Shown here: one piece after another, positions 12,519 through 20,228 of the stretch | Layout of the letters: each line of letters opens with the position of its first letter | Position numbering within the stretch: the stretch's first letter is position 1 | The notes under the pieces: generated by a model | The model's database searches: none | What the model saw: the letters and a program-made list of their open reading frames with translations, nothing else | Told to the model about the DNA's origin: nothing | Translations under genes and position numbers: made by a program | DNA from: an uncultured Oscillospiraceae bacterium | Lineage (GTDB): Bacteria; Bacillota; Clostridia; Oscillospirales; Oscillospiraceae | DNA: 39,934 nucleotides | Assembly: GCA_947599875.1 (NCBI GenBank) | Contig: CANQFV010000024.1 | Span: 1-39,934 of the forward strand | Direction: 5' to 3'

Positions 12519-15137
12519 TCATCGGACAAATCCCATGCCCCGCACCCGCATGTCCGCGGATACTACGGTACATGTCCTGTCCGCCGTGTTGTTGGCTAAA
12601 ATCAGCTTGTAGTAAGTAAATTTCCTGGCCCGGAGCCGGACCCTCTGCGTCTCCGGCACGTCGCCGGAGGCCCCGCCGCGCACATCGAACACGGCAAAGT
12701 CGCTGTCCCTGTCCGTCTTGGCCGTCACCTCCAGGTATCCCTGATCCTCCGGCTTGATGCCCACCCAGATCATAGCGGAGTATTTCCGCCGGAAGTCCTC
12801 CTTGAAGCTCATGGCCCCGGACTCCCACAGCGCGTCAATGGCCTCCCCGTTGTCGGAGAAGTACTCCTCCGAAAAATGCCGGAGGAACCCGTCCCGTGTG
12901 CCGTAGTACAGCCCGTCCTTGTAGTTGATCATGCAGGTGGCCCCCAGCCCCGTGTACACGCTCCAGGCGTCCACGTCCAGATTCTGCACCAGGGCCGTGC
13001 CGTCCTGCCCGATGACGTAGTACTCGTGCTTATACTTGTCATAAAACGTCCTGGCCCTCTCCAGATCAAAGGTTCGTATGGTGTTGTCTACCCGCTGGCT
13101 GACCCGCTGGGCGTTTCGCTGATCCCCGGTGATGCCGGAGGAGCCGGTGGACATCCACTCGATGACGCTCCTGCCGTCCAGGGTCCGGGGCCTGTTCTGC
13201 ACCAGCTGCGCCTGGCCCCAGGCGCAATTTCCGATGGCCCGGTTCACCGGCCTTATGTAGAACCCCGCCGTCACCGTCCCGTCCACCAGGGTGATGGTGT
13301 CGTAGGCGATGGCCCAGGCGGAGTCCGTCTTGAAGGCCATGAGCTTGTCATAGTGGCGGATCATCGCCGTGACGGGGGTGTTGGCGTCCCCCACCGCCAC
13401 CTGGTAGAGATCCGGGAAGTAGTCCGCCCTGGGCCTGCCCTCGTAGTCCAGCCCGGAGTAGAGGGCCACGTTGGAGCCGTCGCCGTAGAGGAACACCCTG
13501 GTGTCCTGCGCCCCGTTGAAAAGCTCCGCGAACCGCATCCCCTCCACCTGGCCCCGCTGGTGGTTTGGGGCCGTCCAGCCGATCTCCAGGCTGTTGATCC
13601 CCCGCTTGGGGGGCGTCTCAAAGGTCACCGTCCCGGCCTCCGGGTCGGCGGAGTACCCGGGCACGGCCCCGCCGGAGGGGTCCTTCACCCAGTCCACGCT
13701 CACCGCCCCCGTCTCCGGCAGCCGGAAGACCGTGGCCTCCCCGTCCGGGGAGAACCGGCACCGTCTGGCCCCCGTCAGGCGGTTGACGTTCTCCAAGAGC
13801 GTCCCGCCCCCGCCGGGTTCCACGGACACCGCCACCATCGGCCTGTATCCCTCCACCTCCCGGAGCCGCTCCCCGTCCCACACCAGGTACTTCTTCCCGT
13901 TGAGGATGTAGAGCTTCTTGTCAAAGCCGAACATATGCACGTCCTGCCCGGTGTCCATCTCCCCGGCGGAGACCTTTGTCCAGACGCCGTCCTCCTCCCT
14001 CAGCTCCCACAGGGCGCCGGAGCAGGCCGCGCACAGGACCTCCCGCTCCCCCACGAAGCCGGCCCAGATCCCCCGGACTTGGGCGTCCTCCGCCTCTCCG
14101 GGGGCCGTGGCGTACACTTCGTTAAAGCACCACTCGTTGAGGTCCGCGCTCACCGTCAGGGGGAACCCCCAGAAGCTGTAGGCCCTCTCGTAGCTCTCCC
14201 CGGCCTTCGTGTCCCGGACGTAGCAGTAGAGCGTCTTGACAAGGCGCATCACCGTGTATGTCACCCCCTCCCGGGAGAAGGTGCCCGCATAGGCGTACCC
14301 CCTGTCCGCGTCGGGGTACTCCCCCCGGGGCGCCGTCACCTCCCCCAGGGCCTCCCCCGGGAGGTATTCGCCGCCGCTCTCCTGGCAGCTGTACTTCTTC
14401 CACCGGCTGATGAGGGTGAAGCCGTCCACCTTGGCCCCGTAGTAGCGGTACAGCCGCCCCCGCTCCAGCACATAGCCCCCCTCATCCCGGGTGACGAAGC
14501 CCGTCTGCGTCCCCAGGGGCCGCTCTCGCCTGGTGACGCTCCCCCGGACGCCCACCTGGTCGTCCCGGACATAGGCCTCCCCGTACACCTCCAGGGCCTC
14601 CGCGCCCTGGGCAGACCCCGGTGCGCGGGGATCTGTCCCCGTCTCCACGCCGGAGGCCAGCTTCTCCATCATCATGGGCGTGGCCCTGCCGCCGGAGATG
14701 GCCTCCGTCCCCGCCCCGGGGTAGGAGTCGCACCGGATAAAGGCGTACACCCTCCCGTTTTTGGGGAAGTAGTACCCTGTGTACTCCCCGGCGTTCTCCC
14801 TTGTCACCGTCACGGCCTCCCCCTGGGCCGTCAGTGTCCCCATGCCGTCCGCCGTGACTCTGGGGTACATCCCGTACCCCTGGGAGAGGCCCCGGTCAAC
14901 CGCCAGAACGACCCCCTCCCCCTGTCTTGTCCGGGTCTCGTACCCGGTGAGAAGTCCCGCCACATTCCGGCTCCCCGGCCTCTTTTTCAACGCCCCGCCG
15001 GAGGTGACGCAGAAGTTGCGCATCTTCGCCGCCTCCCCCATCCGGAGTCTGGCCTCCCCCTCCGGCGCCTCGTTCACCCCGTGCCAGACGGAGATGTTAA
15101 AGATCTTCTCGCTGATCCTCGTGACTATCGATGCCAT
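12519..15137 (-). CDS. Large tail tube / nozzle protein (T7 gp12-like)
   Basis: An 872-residue structural protein, the largest of the operon. Near the N-terminus, RLRMGEAAKMRNFCVTSGGA followed by KKRPGSR is the signature of podovirus tail tubular B/stabilisation proteins (NF.V...GAL..RPG). Many beta-rich segments follow, and RYYDKLMAFKTD-like and WMSTGSSGITGDQR-type motifs in the second half fit beta-propeller nozzle proteins. It would extend the portal into the short tail. The start at 15137 is chosen because GGAG lies eight bases upstream; a Met 18 codons earlier overlaps the terminase. It begins 13 bases after the terminase stop. Confidence 0.75.
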   Translation of the reverse strand: MASIVTRISEKIFNISVWHGVNEAPEGEARLRMGEAAKMRNFCVTSGGALKKRPGSRNVAGLLTGYETRTRQGEGVVLAVDRGLSQGYGMYPRVTADGMGTLTAQGEAVTVTRENAGEYTGYYFPKNGRVYAFIRCDSYPGAGTEAISGGRATPMMMEKLASGVETGTDPRAPGSAQGAEALEVYGEAYVRDDQVGVRGSVTRRERPLGTQTGFVTRDEGGYVLERGRLYRYYGAKVDGFTLISRWKKYSCQESGGEYLPGEALGEVTAPRGEYPDADRGYAYAGTFSREGVTYTVMRLVKTLYCYVRDTKAGESYERAYSFWGFPLTVSADLNEWCFNEVYATAPGEAEDAQVRGIWAGFVGEREVLCAACSGALWELREEDGVWTKVSAGEMDTGQDVHMFGFDKKLYILNGKKYLVWDGERLREVEGYRPMVAVSVEPGGGGTLLENVNRLTGARRCRFSPDGEATVFRLPETGAVSVDWVKDPSGGAVPGYSADPEAGTVTFETPPKRGINSLEIGWTAPNHQRGQVEGMRFAELFNGAQDTRVFLYGDGSNVALYSGLDYEGRPRADYFPDLYQVAVGDANTPVTAMIRHYDKLMAFKTDSAWAIAYDTITLVDGTVTAGFYIRPVNRAIGNCAWGQAQLVQNRPRTLDGRSVIEWMSTGSSGITGDQRNAQRVSQRVDNTIRTFDLERARTFYDKYKHEYYVIGQDGTALVQNLDVDAWSVYTGLGATCMINYKDGLYYGTRDGFLRHFSEEYFSDNGEAIDALWESGAMSFKEDFRRKYSAMIWVGIKPEDQGYLEVTAKTDRDSDFAVFDVRGGASGDVPETQRVRLRARKFTYYKLILANNTADRTCTVVSADMRVRGMGFVR

Positions 15138-15150
15138 TCCCGGTCTCCTT

Positions 15151-16530
15151 TCATCCGTATTCGATATACCCCCTGGTGGGTTCCCCGCCAAAGAGGAAGG
15201 TGAGATCCGGCCCCTCCTCCCCGGTCTCCCCGGCGGGCAGGGACGGCGCCACCCGGCTGACGCAGTAGTAGCGCAGCGCGTCCACGGTGTGAGTCACCTC
15301 GTGCGGCTCCCTGGCGCAGTCGTTGGGATCCCTGTCGTCGGCCTGGATCACCGTCAGATCCCCGATGAGCCTCTGGCACGCCCGGGAAACCGTTAAAAAC
15401 GGCCTCCCGTCCCGCCCGGGGGCCAGCATATCCTTCACCATCATGTGGCCCTGCACCCGGTTGTTGTCCGCCCGGGTCAGGGCCACTCCGCATTCCCGAA
15501 AGATCTCCTCCATCGTCCGCCCGGAGTCCTTCTGCCGGCTCCACAGGTCAGGCGGCGCGAAGGTCGCCGTGATCTCCTCCCCCGGCAGAGTCCGCTCCAA
15601 GATCCCCCTGGCCGCGTCCCGGACGATCAGCCCCTCCCGGGTCCACTCCCGGTAGACGTGGCTTCGCCCCTCCTCGTCCACGGCCACCCACAGCACCGCC
15701 AGCATGTCCAGGCCGTAGTCCAGGGCCCTGTACCGCCTCCAATGCTCCGGCAGCCTCTCGGGCTCCCTGGTGTGTACGTCGTACCGGAACTCCCGGAAGT
15801 AGCAGCCCCCCAGGGCGTCCCAGTCCCCGTACCTGTACGCCCTGCGCACATTCTCCGGCATCTGCGCCAGCATATTCAGGTAGTTTGGCGAGCTTTTCAG
15901 CAGGAAGACATTGTCCTCCACCGTGGCGGGGATAAAGCTGTAGTCCTCCGGCCTCTCGTTCTCCTCCGGATCCGGGGAGTCCGTCCTGAAATCCCTGTCC
16001 ACAAACAGCCTCTTCACCCACCCGTGGCCCACGCCGCCCGGGTTGCAGGTGAGGTACATCCGCTTGTCGTAGGGGCTGACGCCCCTCAGGCACCCCTTTA
16101 AAAAGTGGAAGGCCCTCTCCGTAAACTGCGTGGCCTCGTCGATGAAGATCCAGTCAAACTCCTGTCCCTGATACTCCAGCTCCGAGGCGTCCCCGGCCCA
16201 GTGCCCGAATTTGATGGTGGAACCGTTGAAAAAAGTCATCCGTCTAACCGACGCGGTGTACGTCCCCATCTCCTTGGGCACCGACCGGACAAGGGGCCTG
16301 ATGTGGTTCTCCTCCAGCTCCGGATACGTCCTTCGCATGATCAGGATCCGTATGCCGGGGTTGCCGATGGCCCCGCCCACGGCTTTGGTGCGCACGGCCC
16401 AGGTCTTCCCCCCGCCCTTGGCGCCGCCGTAGGCCACAAACGGGGTCCTGGCCAAAAAGAAGAGCTTCTGCTTCTCGTTGGCCGTGCCCCCGTCCCAGAC
16501 CGCCCCTCCCCCCAAATTCCCTTTTCCCAT
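15151..16530 (-). CDS. terL: Terminase large subunit
   Basis: A 459-residue DNA-packaging motor. The ATPase has Walker A GGAKGGGKT at 35-43, Walker B WIFIDE at 127-132 and the coupling motif TCNPGG at 161-166. The RNase H-like nuclease starts with ALDYG (Asp271) and ends with HTVDALRYY (Asp417), so both domains look intact. It cuts concatemeric DNA and pumps it through the portal. The intact active sites matter here because the island lacks integration and replication genes: the packaging machine at least is not obviously decayed. Confidence 0.92.
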   Translation of the reverse strand: MGKGNLGGGAVWDGGTANEKQKLFFLARTPFVAYGGAKGGGKTWAVRTKAVGGAIGNPGIRILIMRRTYPELEENHIRPLVRSVPKEMGTYTASVRRMTFFNGSTIKFGHWAGDASELEYQGQEFDWIFIDEATQFTERAFHFLKGCLRGVSPYDKRMYLTCNPGGVGHGWVKRLFVDRDFRTDSPDPEENERPEDYSFIPATVEDNVFLLKSSPNYLNMLAQMPENVRRAYRYGDWDALGGCYFREFRYDVHTREPERLPEHWRRYRALDYGLDMLAVLWVAVDEEGRSHVYREWTREGLIVRDAARGILERTLPGEEITATFAPPDLWSRQKDSGRTMEEIFRECGVALTRADNNRVQGHMMVKDMLAPGRDGRPFLTVSRACQRLIGDLTVIQADDRDPNDCAREPHEVTHTVDALRYYCVSRVAPSLPAGETGEEGPDLTFLFGGEPTRGYIEYG

Positions 16531-16539
16531 CCTCAGCCC

Positions 16540-16962
16540 TTACTTCAAAGCCTCAACGCCCCCCAGCCCGTCCACCTTCACGGTGAACTGGGCCTTGTCC
16601 GGCTTTCCCGGCTTTTCCTCCTTCTCCTTGTAGCCGCCGTTCTCCGACTGCATCAGATTGAACCGGGCGAAGCTGGCCGTCTTTCCGTCCTTCCGCTCCC
16701 GCTCCAGCCAGAAGAAGGTGCGAAACTCCTCCCACCGCTTGGCCGCCCTGTAGCGGCCCATGATCTCCGATCCCCCGTGGGCCTCGCCCCGGTTCACGGC
16801 CTCGCCCCGCTCCACATACGCCTCCAGCTTCTCCTCCGGCACATCCGTGAATTTGTGGAGGACAAAGGCCACCGGCGCCTCCCCCGTCTCCATGCAGTGG
16901 GCGATGCACCTGTCAATGGCCTCCCCCAGCTCCCGGCTCCGGTACTCCCTGCTTTTTCCCAT
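16540..16962 (-). CDS. Terminase small subunit-like protein
   Basis: A 140-residue charged protein just upstream of terL. An N-terminal helical part (YRSRELGEAIDRCIAHCMET, VPEEKLEAYVERGE) could bind DNA; the middle YRAAKRWEEFRTFFWLERER and the acidic-basic C-terminus are unassigned. Position fits the small terminase subunit that selects DNA for packaging, but the sequence did not match a family I know well. GGAG lies nine bases before the start at 16962; a longer frame upstream lacks support. Confidence 0.6.
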   Translation of the reverse strand: MGKSREYRSRELGEAIDRCIAHCMETGEAPVAFVLHKFTDVPEEKLEAYVERGEAVNRGEAHGGSEIMGRYRAAKRWEEFRTFFWLERERKDGKTASFARFNLMQSENGGYKEKEEKPGKPDKAQFTVKVDGLGGVEALK

Positions 16963-16990
16963 CTTTCTTTCTCCTTTCGTTTTTTTGCCG

Positions 16991-17194
16991 TTACGCCCGC
17001 TCCACGTCAAAGCCCAAAAGCTCCAGCTTCTCCCGGCCGGAAAGCCCCGCCCACTCCGCGTCCGCGCAGTCGGCGCACACGATCCTGCCCCGGTCTCGCC
17101 CGTACAGCTCCCCCGGCAGGATCTCGTTGAGACAGACGTGACAGCAAAGCTCGCCTCTCTCCGGATCGGGCATCCCCCGATCCCCCGCCGCCAT
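16991..17194 (-). CDS. Small protein with a four-cysteine zinc site, first gene of the operon
   Basis: About 67 residues with CxxC (CHVC) and a second CxxC (CADC) some 20 residues later, the spacing of a zinc ribbon or knuckle. The C-terminal WAGLSGREKLELLGFDVERA is helical. The start is unsure: ATG at 17194 is listed, ATG at 17173 and GTG at 17233 are possible. As the first gene behind the late promoter it may be a DNA-binding packaging or late-gene factor, but this is inference. Confidence 0.6.
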   Translation of the reverse strand: MAAGDRGMPDPERGELCCHVCLNEILPGELYGRDRGRIVCADCADAEWAGLSGREKLELLGFDVERA

Positions 17195-17253
17195 AAAGCG
17201 GCCCGCCCAAAGATAATCTCCTAAAATGCCCACCCCTCTCCCGATCCGGGCTG

Positions 17254-17282
17254 TTGACTTTTTTCCGTCCCTCCGATATAAT
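17254..17282 (+). promoter_or_regulatory. Plus-strand promoter inside the late-operon leader
   Basis: TTGACT (17254-17259), a 17-base spacer and a perfect TATAAT (17277-17282). It points toward the repressor gene, about 220 bases away, and its transcript would run antisense to the leader of the minus-strand operon. Confidence 0.7.
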
Positions 17283-17400
17283 GAATCTGAGGAAAAGTCC
17301 CGTCGCAAGCTCCCGCTGCCGTCCTTTTTCCCAGGCTCCCCGGAGGAACTTTCCCGCCGCCCGGATCCTTTCCGTTCACGCTGAATCAAGTGATTTCTGC

Positions 17401-17429
17401 TTGACCTCCCTTGACTCTGGCTGTATTAT
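17401..17429 (+). promoter_or_regulatory. Promoter of the repressor-protease pair
   Basis: TTGACC (17401-17406), 17-base spacer, TATTAT (17424-17429), reading into the Xre-type gene that starts at 17499. Its -10 element shares bases with the -10 of the minus-strand late promoter. Confidence 0.7.
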
Positions 17430-17453
17430 ACTTGATTTCAGCGCAAATGTCAA
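17425..17453 (-). promoter_or_regulatory. Late promoter of the phage-like operon
   Basis: On the minus strand a perfect TTGACA (17453-17448), 17 bases, and a perfect TATAAT (17430-17425). An AATCAAGT operator lies in its spacer (17437-17430), so repressor binding would block it. It is the only strong minus-strand promoter seen ahead of the structural genes; transcription would begin near 17418. Confidence 0.85.
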
Positions 17454-17498
17454 GTAGGAAATCAACTAAAATCAAGTATTTGTAGAGGTGCCCAAATC

Positions 17499-17849
17499 AT
17501 GTATGAGATTTTTGTGCAGCTTTGCCAGGAGCGCGGCGTCACCGCCTACCAGGTGGCCAAGGAGGCCGGGGTAGATCAGGCCACGCTCACCCGCTGGAAG
17601 GCGGGGACAGTGAAGCCCCGGGACAGCACGCTCCGAAAGATCGCGGATTTCTTTGGCGTCTCTCTCGCCCGTCTGAAGGGGGAGTCCCCCGCCCCGGAGG
17701 AGCCGGAGCTTACGGAGCTTTTGGAGATGCTGCGCACCAGGAGCGAGTGCCGTATGCTCTTCTCCCTGGCCAAGGACGCCAGCCCCGAGGATGTCCGCCG
17801 CGCCGTGAAGATCATCGAGGCGCTGCGCAGTGCGGAGGGGAAGGAATAA
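17499..17849 (+). CDS. Xre/Cro-CI-type phage repressor
   Basis: A 116-residue protein. Residues about 3-60 are a Cro/C1 helix-turn-helix (VTAYQVAKEAGVDQATLTRW, then KIADFFGVSLARL); the C-terminal part is helical (LTELLEMLRTRSECRMLFSL, ASPEDVRRAVKIIEALR) and may dimerise. It likely represses the divergent late promoter and its own promoter through AATCAAGT sites. The next gene is an ImmA-like protease that could inactivate it, an arrangement known from ICEBs1 (ImmR/ImmA) and PBSX (Xre/XkdA). Confidence 0.85.
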   Translation: MYEIFVQLCQERGVTAYQVAKEAGVDQATLTRWKAGTVKPRDSTLRKIADFFGVSLARLKGESPAPEEPELTELLEMLRTRSECRMLFSLAKDASPEDVRRAVKIIEALRSAEGKE

Positions 17850-18251
17850 GTGTGGACGCCTGACTATTTCCTCCGCTATGTGGACTTCCCTCCCGGGGTG
17901 GAGGGGGTTACGGTCCCCAACTCCGACGGCACCTTTGACATCTATATCAACGCCCGCCTGGGGGAGACGCGGCGTCAGGAGTGCCTGGAGCATGAGCTTC
18001 GCCATATCCGCCGGGACCACTTCTATTCCGGCGGCGATGTGGAGACGCTGGAGGCGGAGGCCGGCGGCCGGCGCCCCCGCTTCTCACGCCTGACGCTCTT
18101 CGATCACCCCTCCCCCACCCATATCCCCCTCTTCCCCTCTCTGGACGCCCTGGGGGACTATCTGGCCTTGATCGAGTCGGCTTTGAGCGCCCCCGCATCC
18201 CCGCCCGGGGCCGATTTTCCGGTGCCTTCGGGAGAAATTAAAAAAAAGTAA
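17850..18251 (+). CDS. ImmA/IrrE-like zinc metallopeptidase (anti-repressor)
   Basis: A 133-residue protein with GTG start placed directly after the repressor's stop. HELRH at residues 48-52 is the HExxH zinc site, and VETLEAEA (64-71) supplies the probable third ligand Glu. The rest matches the small ImmA-type fold, which cleaves Xre-family repressors on DNA damage or other signals. The C-terminal 40 residues are proline- and serine-rich and end in a lysine run. Derepression of the late promoter by this protein is inference from the known pair. Confidence 0.8.
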   Translation: MWTPDYFLRYVDFPPGVEGVTVPNSDGTFDIYINARLGETRRQECLEHELRHIRRDHFYSGGDVETLEAEAGGRRPRFSRLTLFDHPSPTHIPLFPSLDALGDYLALIESALSAPASPPGADFPVPSGEIKKK

Positions 18252-18280
18252 TTGACAACCCCGTTTTGATATGATAGAAT
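18252..18280 (+). promoter_or_regulatory. Promoter of the tRNA cluster
   Basis: Perfect TTGACA (18252-18257), 17-base spacer, TAGAAT (18275-18280); transcription would start about 20 bases before tRNA-Gly. It begins at the very end of the protease gene. Confidence 0.85.
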
Positions 18281-18306
18281 CGTAAAGCTTGTTGAGATGG
18301 TTAGAC

Positions 18307-18381
18307 GCGGGTGTAGCACAACGGCTAGTGCACCAGCCTTCCAAGCTGGGGACGTGGGTTCGATTCCCATCACCCGCTCCA
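18307..18381 (+). tRNA. tRNA-Gly (anticodon TCC)
   Basis: Acceptor arms GCGGGTG and CACCCGC pair fully; anticodon loop CTTCCAA gives TCC (codon GGA). T-loop TTCGATT is present, discriminator is T, and CCA is encoded. Confidence 0.95.
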
Positions 18382-18399
18382 GCTTGACGAAAGCACAAT

Positions 18400-18476
18400 G
18401 CGCCAATAGCTCAGCAGGATAGAGCAACTGCCTTCTAAGCAGTAGGCCGTGGGTTCGAGTCCCTCTTGGCGTGCCA
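18400..18476 (+). tRNA. tRNA-Arg (anticodon TCT)
   Basis: Acceptor arms GCGCCAA and TTGGCGT pair with one G-T wobble; anticodon loop CTTCTAA gives TCT (codon AGA). CCA is encoded. Confidence 0.95.
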
Positions 18477-18611
18477 AGCCGCCGGGGAACACATGGTGCC
18501 TCACCGTTTGGCAGTCGCCCGGGGCGTCTGCCTGGCGGTTCAGGCGCTGTGTACCCCAAGCGCCGGGTCTCATCCCCGGTGGAGGGCGTGAGACCCCTCC
18601 AAAATCCATAT

Positions 18612-18689
<78 letters not shown>

Positions 18690-18743
18690 TGCTCCACTGA
18701 CGCCATCAGCTTTTGGTGGCGTCAGCGTCACATAAGGGAAAAT

Positions 18744-18818
18744 AGGGATGTCGCCAAGTGGTAAGGCACAGGACTTTGACTCCTGCATTCGTGGGTTCGA
18801 GTCCCGCCATCCCTGCCA
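18744..18818 (+). tRNA. tRNA-Gln (anticodon TTG)
   Basis: Acceptor arms AGGGATG and CATCCCT pair fully; anticodon loop CTTTGAC gives TTG. CCA is encoded. Confidence 0.95.
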
Positions 18819-18885
18819 TCCCGCCGCGTCGGCCCGGGGCGCGGGGATCACGCTCCGCCTCTGGCGCCGCCCCGCCGCAAGGTAT

Positions 18886-18961
18886 GACCTGGTAGCTCAG
18901 TCGGCAGAGCACCTGCCTTTTAAGCAGGGTGTCCGGGGTTCGAATCCCCGCCAGGTCACCA
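18886..18961 (+). tRNA. tRNA-Lys (anticodon TTT)
   Basis: Acceptor arms GACCTGG and CCAGGTC pair fully; anticodon loop CTTTTAA gives TTT. CCA is encoded. It is the last tRNA, directly followed by a strong terminator hairpin. Confidence 0.96.
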
Positions 18962-18972
18962 AAGGTCTGGCG

Positions 18973-19016
18973 AAAAAGGCGTTCGGTTTCTCCAAGGAGA
19001 AACCGAACGCCTTTTT
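18973..19016 (+). terminator. Terminator of the tRNA cluster
   Basis: A perfect 21-bp stem (18973-18993 with 18996-19016) beginning AAAAAGG and ending CCTTTTT, 11 bases after tRNA-Lys. It is the gene-proximal hairpin of repeat C3. Confidence 0.85.
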
Positions 19017-19164
19017 CTGCCAATTAGATGCGTGCGGAAAGGGCCACTCGAATTGTGCGCAATTCGAGTGGCCCTTTCCTGCTGCCGCGCTGCAGCGCAC
19101 GCCCAAGGGCGCACGTTTGCGCGGCAAGAGGGATTTTTTCCAAGGCACATGTCCTTGGAAAAAA
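18973..19164 (+). repeat. Family C multi-hairpin element, copy C3 (inverted relative to C1 and C2)
   Basis: In order: terminator hairpin 18973-19016; perfect 20-bp hairpin 19036-19079 with loop TGCG; TGCCGCGC/GCGCGGCA hairpin 19083-19126; and TTTTTTCCAAGG/CCTTGGAAAAAA at 19134-19164. The element is inverted relative to C1 and C2, yet again the terminator-like end faces a gene's 3' end. Confidence 0.85.
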
Positions 19165-19209
19165 TATTGAAATTGAGGGGAGCGGGTCGGAAACCCTTCC
19201 GTTCATTGA

Positions 19210-19284
19210 GGAGGTGGGACAAAGGGGACGGTTTTTTTGTCACACCGCAGGTGGGGCTAAGGAACCGTCCCCGTGTCACACCGG
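19210..19284 (+). repeat. Family A repeat
   Basis: GAGGTGGGACAAAGGGGACG with GTTTTTTTGTCACACCGC and the inverted half GGAACCGTCCCCGTGTCACA. A shorter variant of the complete unit. Confidence 0.8.
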
Positions 19285-19328
19285 CTCCCCGTAACGTCGG
19301 AGGTCTTGACCCAGCGTTTAATCTGTAC

Positions 19329-19350
19329 GGGCCTCCGCCCACGGAGGCCC
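19329..19350. repeat. Family B short palindrome
   Basis: GGGCCTCCG pairs with CGGAGGCCC. The left flank ATCTGTAC is shared with the copy at 39511-39532, so this is the same unit with a changed stem (CCTCCG for CCGCCG). Confidence 0.7.
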
Positions 19351-19371
19351 GCGTCGCGAGAACTGAGAGCC

Positions 19372-19491
19372 TCCATTGCCTCACGGGGACGGTTTTTGTG
19401 GGACACCGCAGCGCAGCGGAGGTGGTTCACAAGAACCGTCCCCTGTGGGGCACGCAGAAGGGTGGCGGCGTGCGTCTACGGGAAGCCGGTG
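19372..19491 (+). repeat. Family A repeat, long form
   Basis: Starts with CCTCACGGGGACGGTTTTTG and continues through GAGGTGGTTCACAAGAACC and GTCCCCTGTGGGGCACG to GGAAGCCGGTG. Near-identical stretches lie at 19918-20034 and 39283-39392. Confidence 0.85.
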
Positions 19492-19505
19492 TTATATCGG
19501 CAGGC

Positions 19506-19657
19506 GGGCCGACGAGGTCGTCGGCCCCTACTGTCTTTAAGAGACCCCCTGTAGGGGCCGATGACCTCATCGGCCCGGGTGGGTTGGGTGACAGAGCGGC
19601 TGCATTAAGATGGAAAACTTTATAATTTGCCGTAGGGGCCGCCGCCCACGGCGGCCC
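19506..19657. repeat. Family B palindrome cluster (three units)
   Basis: Units at 19506-19531 (GGGCCGACGAGGTCGTCGGC type), 19551-19576 (GGGGCCGATGACCTCATCGG) and 19632-19657 (GTAGGGGCCGCCG...). The stretch from 19550 belongs to a direct repeat of about 210 bases found again at 39706-39906. Confidence 0.8.
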
Positions 19658-19702
19658 GCGTTGGTTGAGCGCCGCAAAATAAGCAGGGAAAGGCGGCGAT
19701 GT

Positions 19703-19899
19703 GCATCACCGGGAAGCCGGCGTCCCAAAGGGACGGTTCTTGTGAGTCATCGTCGTCGCGAAAGCCGCTTAACCTCGCCGCCACGCCAGCGTGACGGCTC
19801 AGGCGCGGGCTTTGCTCCGCCTCTCCCCACGCAATCACGATTGCGTGGGGACCCCTGTGCCCCACGAAGAACCGTCCCTGTTGAACCGCCTCCTCAAAG
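19703..19899 (+). repeat. Family A repeat with an expanded loop
   Basis: The ends (CAAAGGGACGGTTCTTGTGA and GAAGAACCGTCCCTGTTGAA) match the short copy at 39190-39250, but about 90 extra bases separate them here. The extra part contains a hairpin CCCCACGCAATC/GATTGCGTGGGG at 19825-19850. Confidence 0.75.
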
Positions 19900-19917
19900 A
19901 AACGAAAAAAGAGCGCC

Positions 19918-20118
19918 TCCATTGCCTCACGGGGACGGTTTTTGTGGGACACCGGAACGCAGCGGAGGTGGTTCACAAGAACCGTCCCCTGTGGGGCACG
20001 GGAAAGGGTGGCGTCGTGCGTCCCCAGAAAGCCGGTGTGACACGGGGACGGTTCCTTAGTCACACCAGTGTGCGCACTGGTGGTACAAAGGAACCGTCCC
20101 CGCTGTCCCACCTCCTCA
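19918..20118 (+). repeat. Family A repeat, two joined units
   Basis: A long-form unit (19918-20034) runs straight into a unit of the 2739-2824 type (20034-20118), ending GTCCCACCTCCTC. The join is the same as at 39283-39472. Confidence 0.8.
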
Positions 20119-20228
20119 AAAAAAGGAGAAAGGTATCGTCTCCAGGGAGCCGCCCCCGACTCCCGCCAACTCAGTCCCAAGGGCGCGCCACACAACCATG
20201 TGGCAGCAACAACCCATTCGTCCAGAAA

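Larger units (their letters stand above)
17384..17477. promoter_or_regulatory. Repressor operator cluster (AATCAAGT sites)
   Basis: Three exact copies of an octamer occur in alternating orientation: AATCAAGT at 17384-17391, its complement ACTTGATT at 17430-17437, and AATCAAGT at 17470-17477. Near copies are CTTGAC at 17400 and 17410, TGTCAAGTA at 17448 and ATCAACT at 17461. They overlap or flank both facing promoters, as expected for Xre binding sites of a lysogeny-type switch. The binding protein is inferred to be the adjacent repressor. Confidence 0.75.

Noticed and set aside
12876-15203. 775-codon plus-strand frame opposite the tail tube gene
   Set aside because: No domain, no start signal, and the opposite strand carries a clear podovirus tail signature; it is a GC-driven shadow.
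3062-18306. att sites flanking the phage-like island
   Set aside because: No direct repeat of a tRNA 3' end was seen at the left edge; the shared sequence near both ends is the family C element, which also occurs at 1-164 outside the island and is in opposite orientation.
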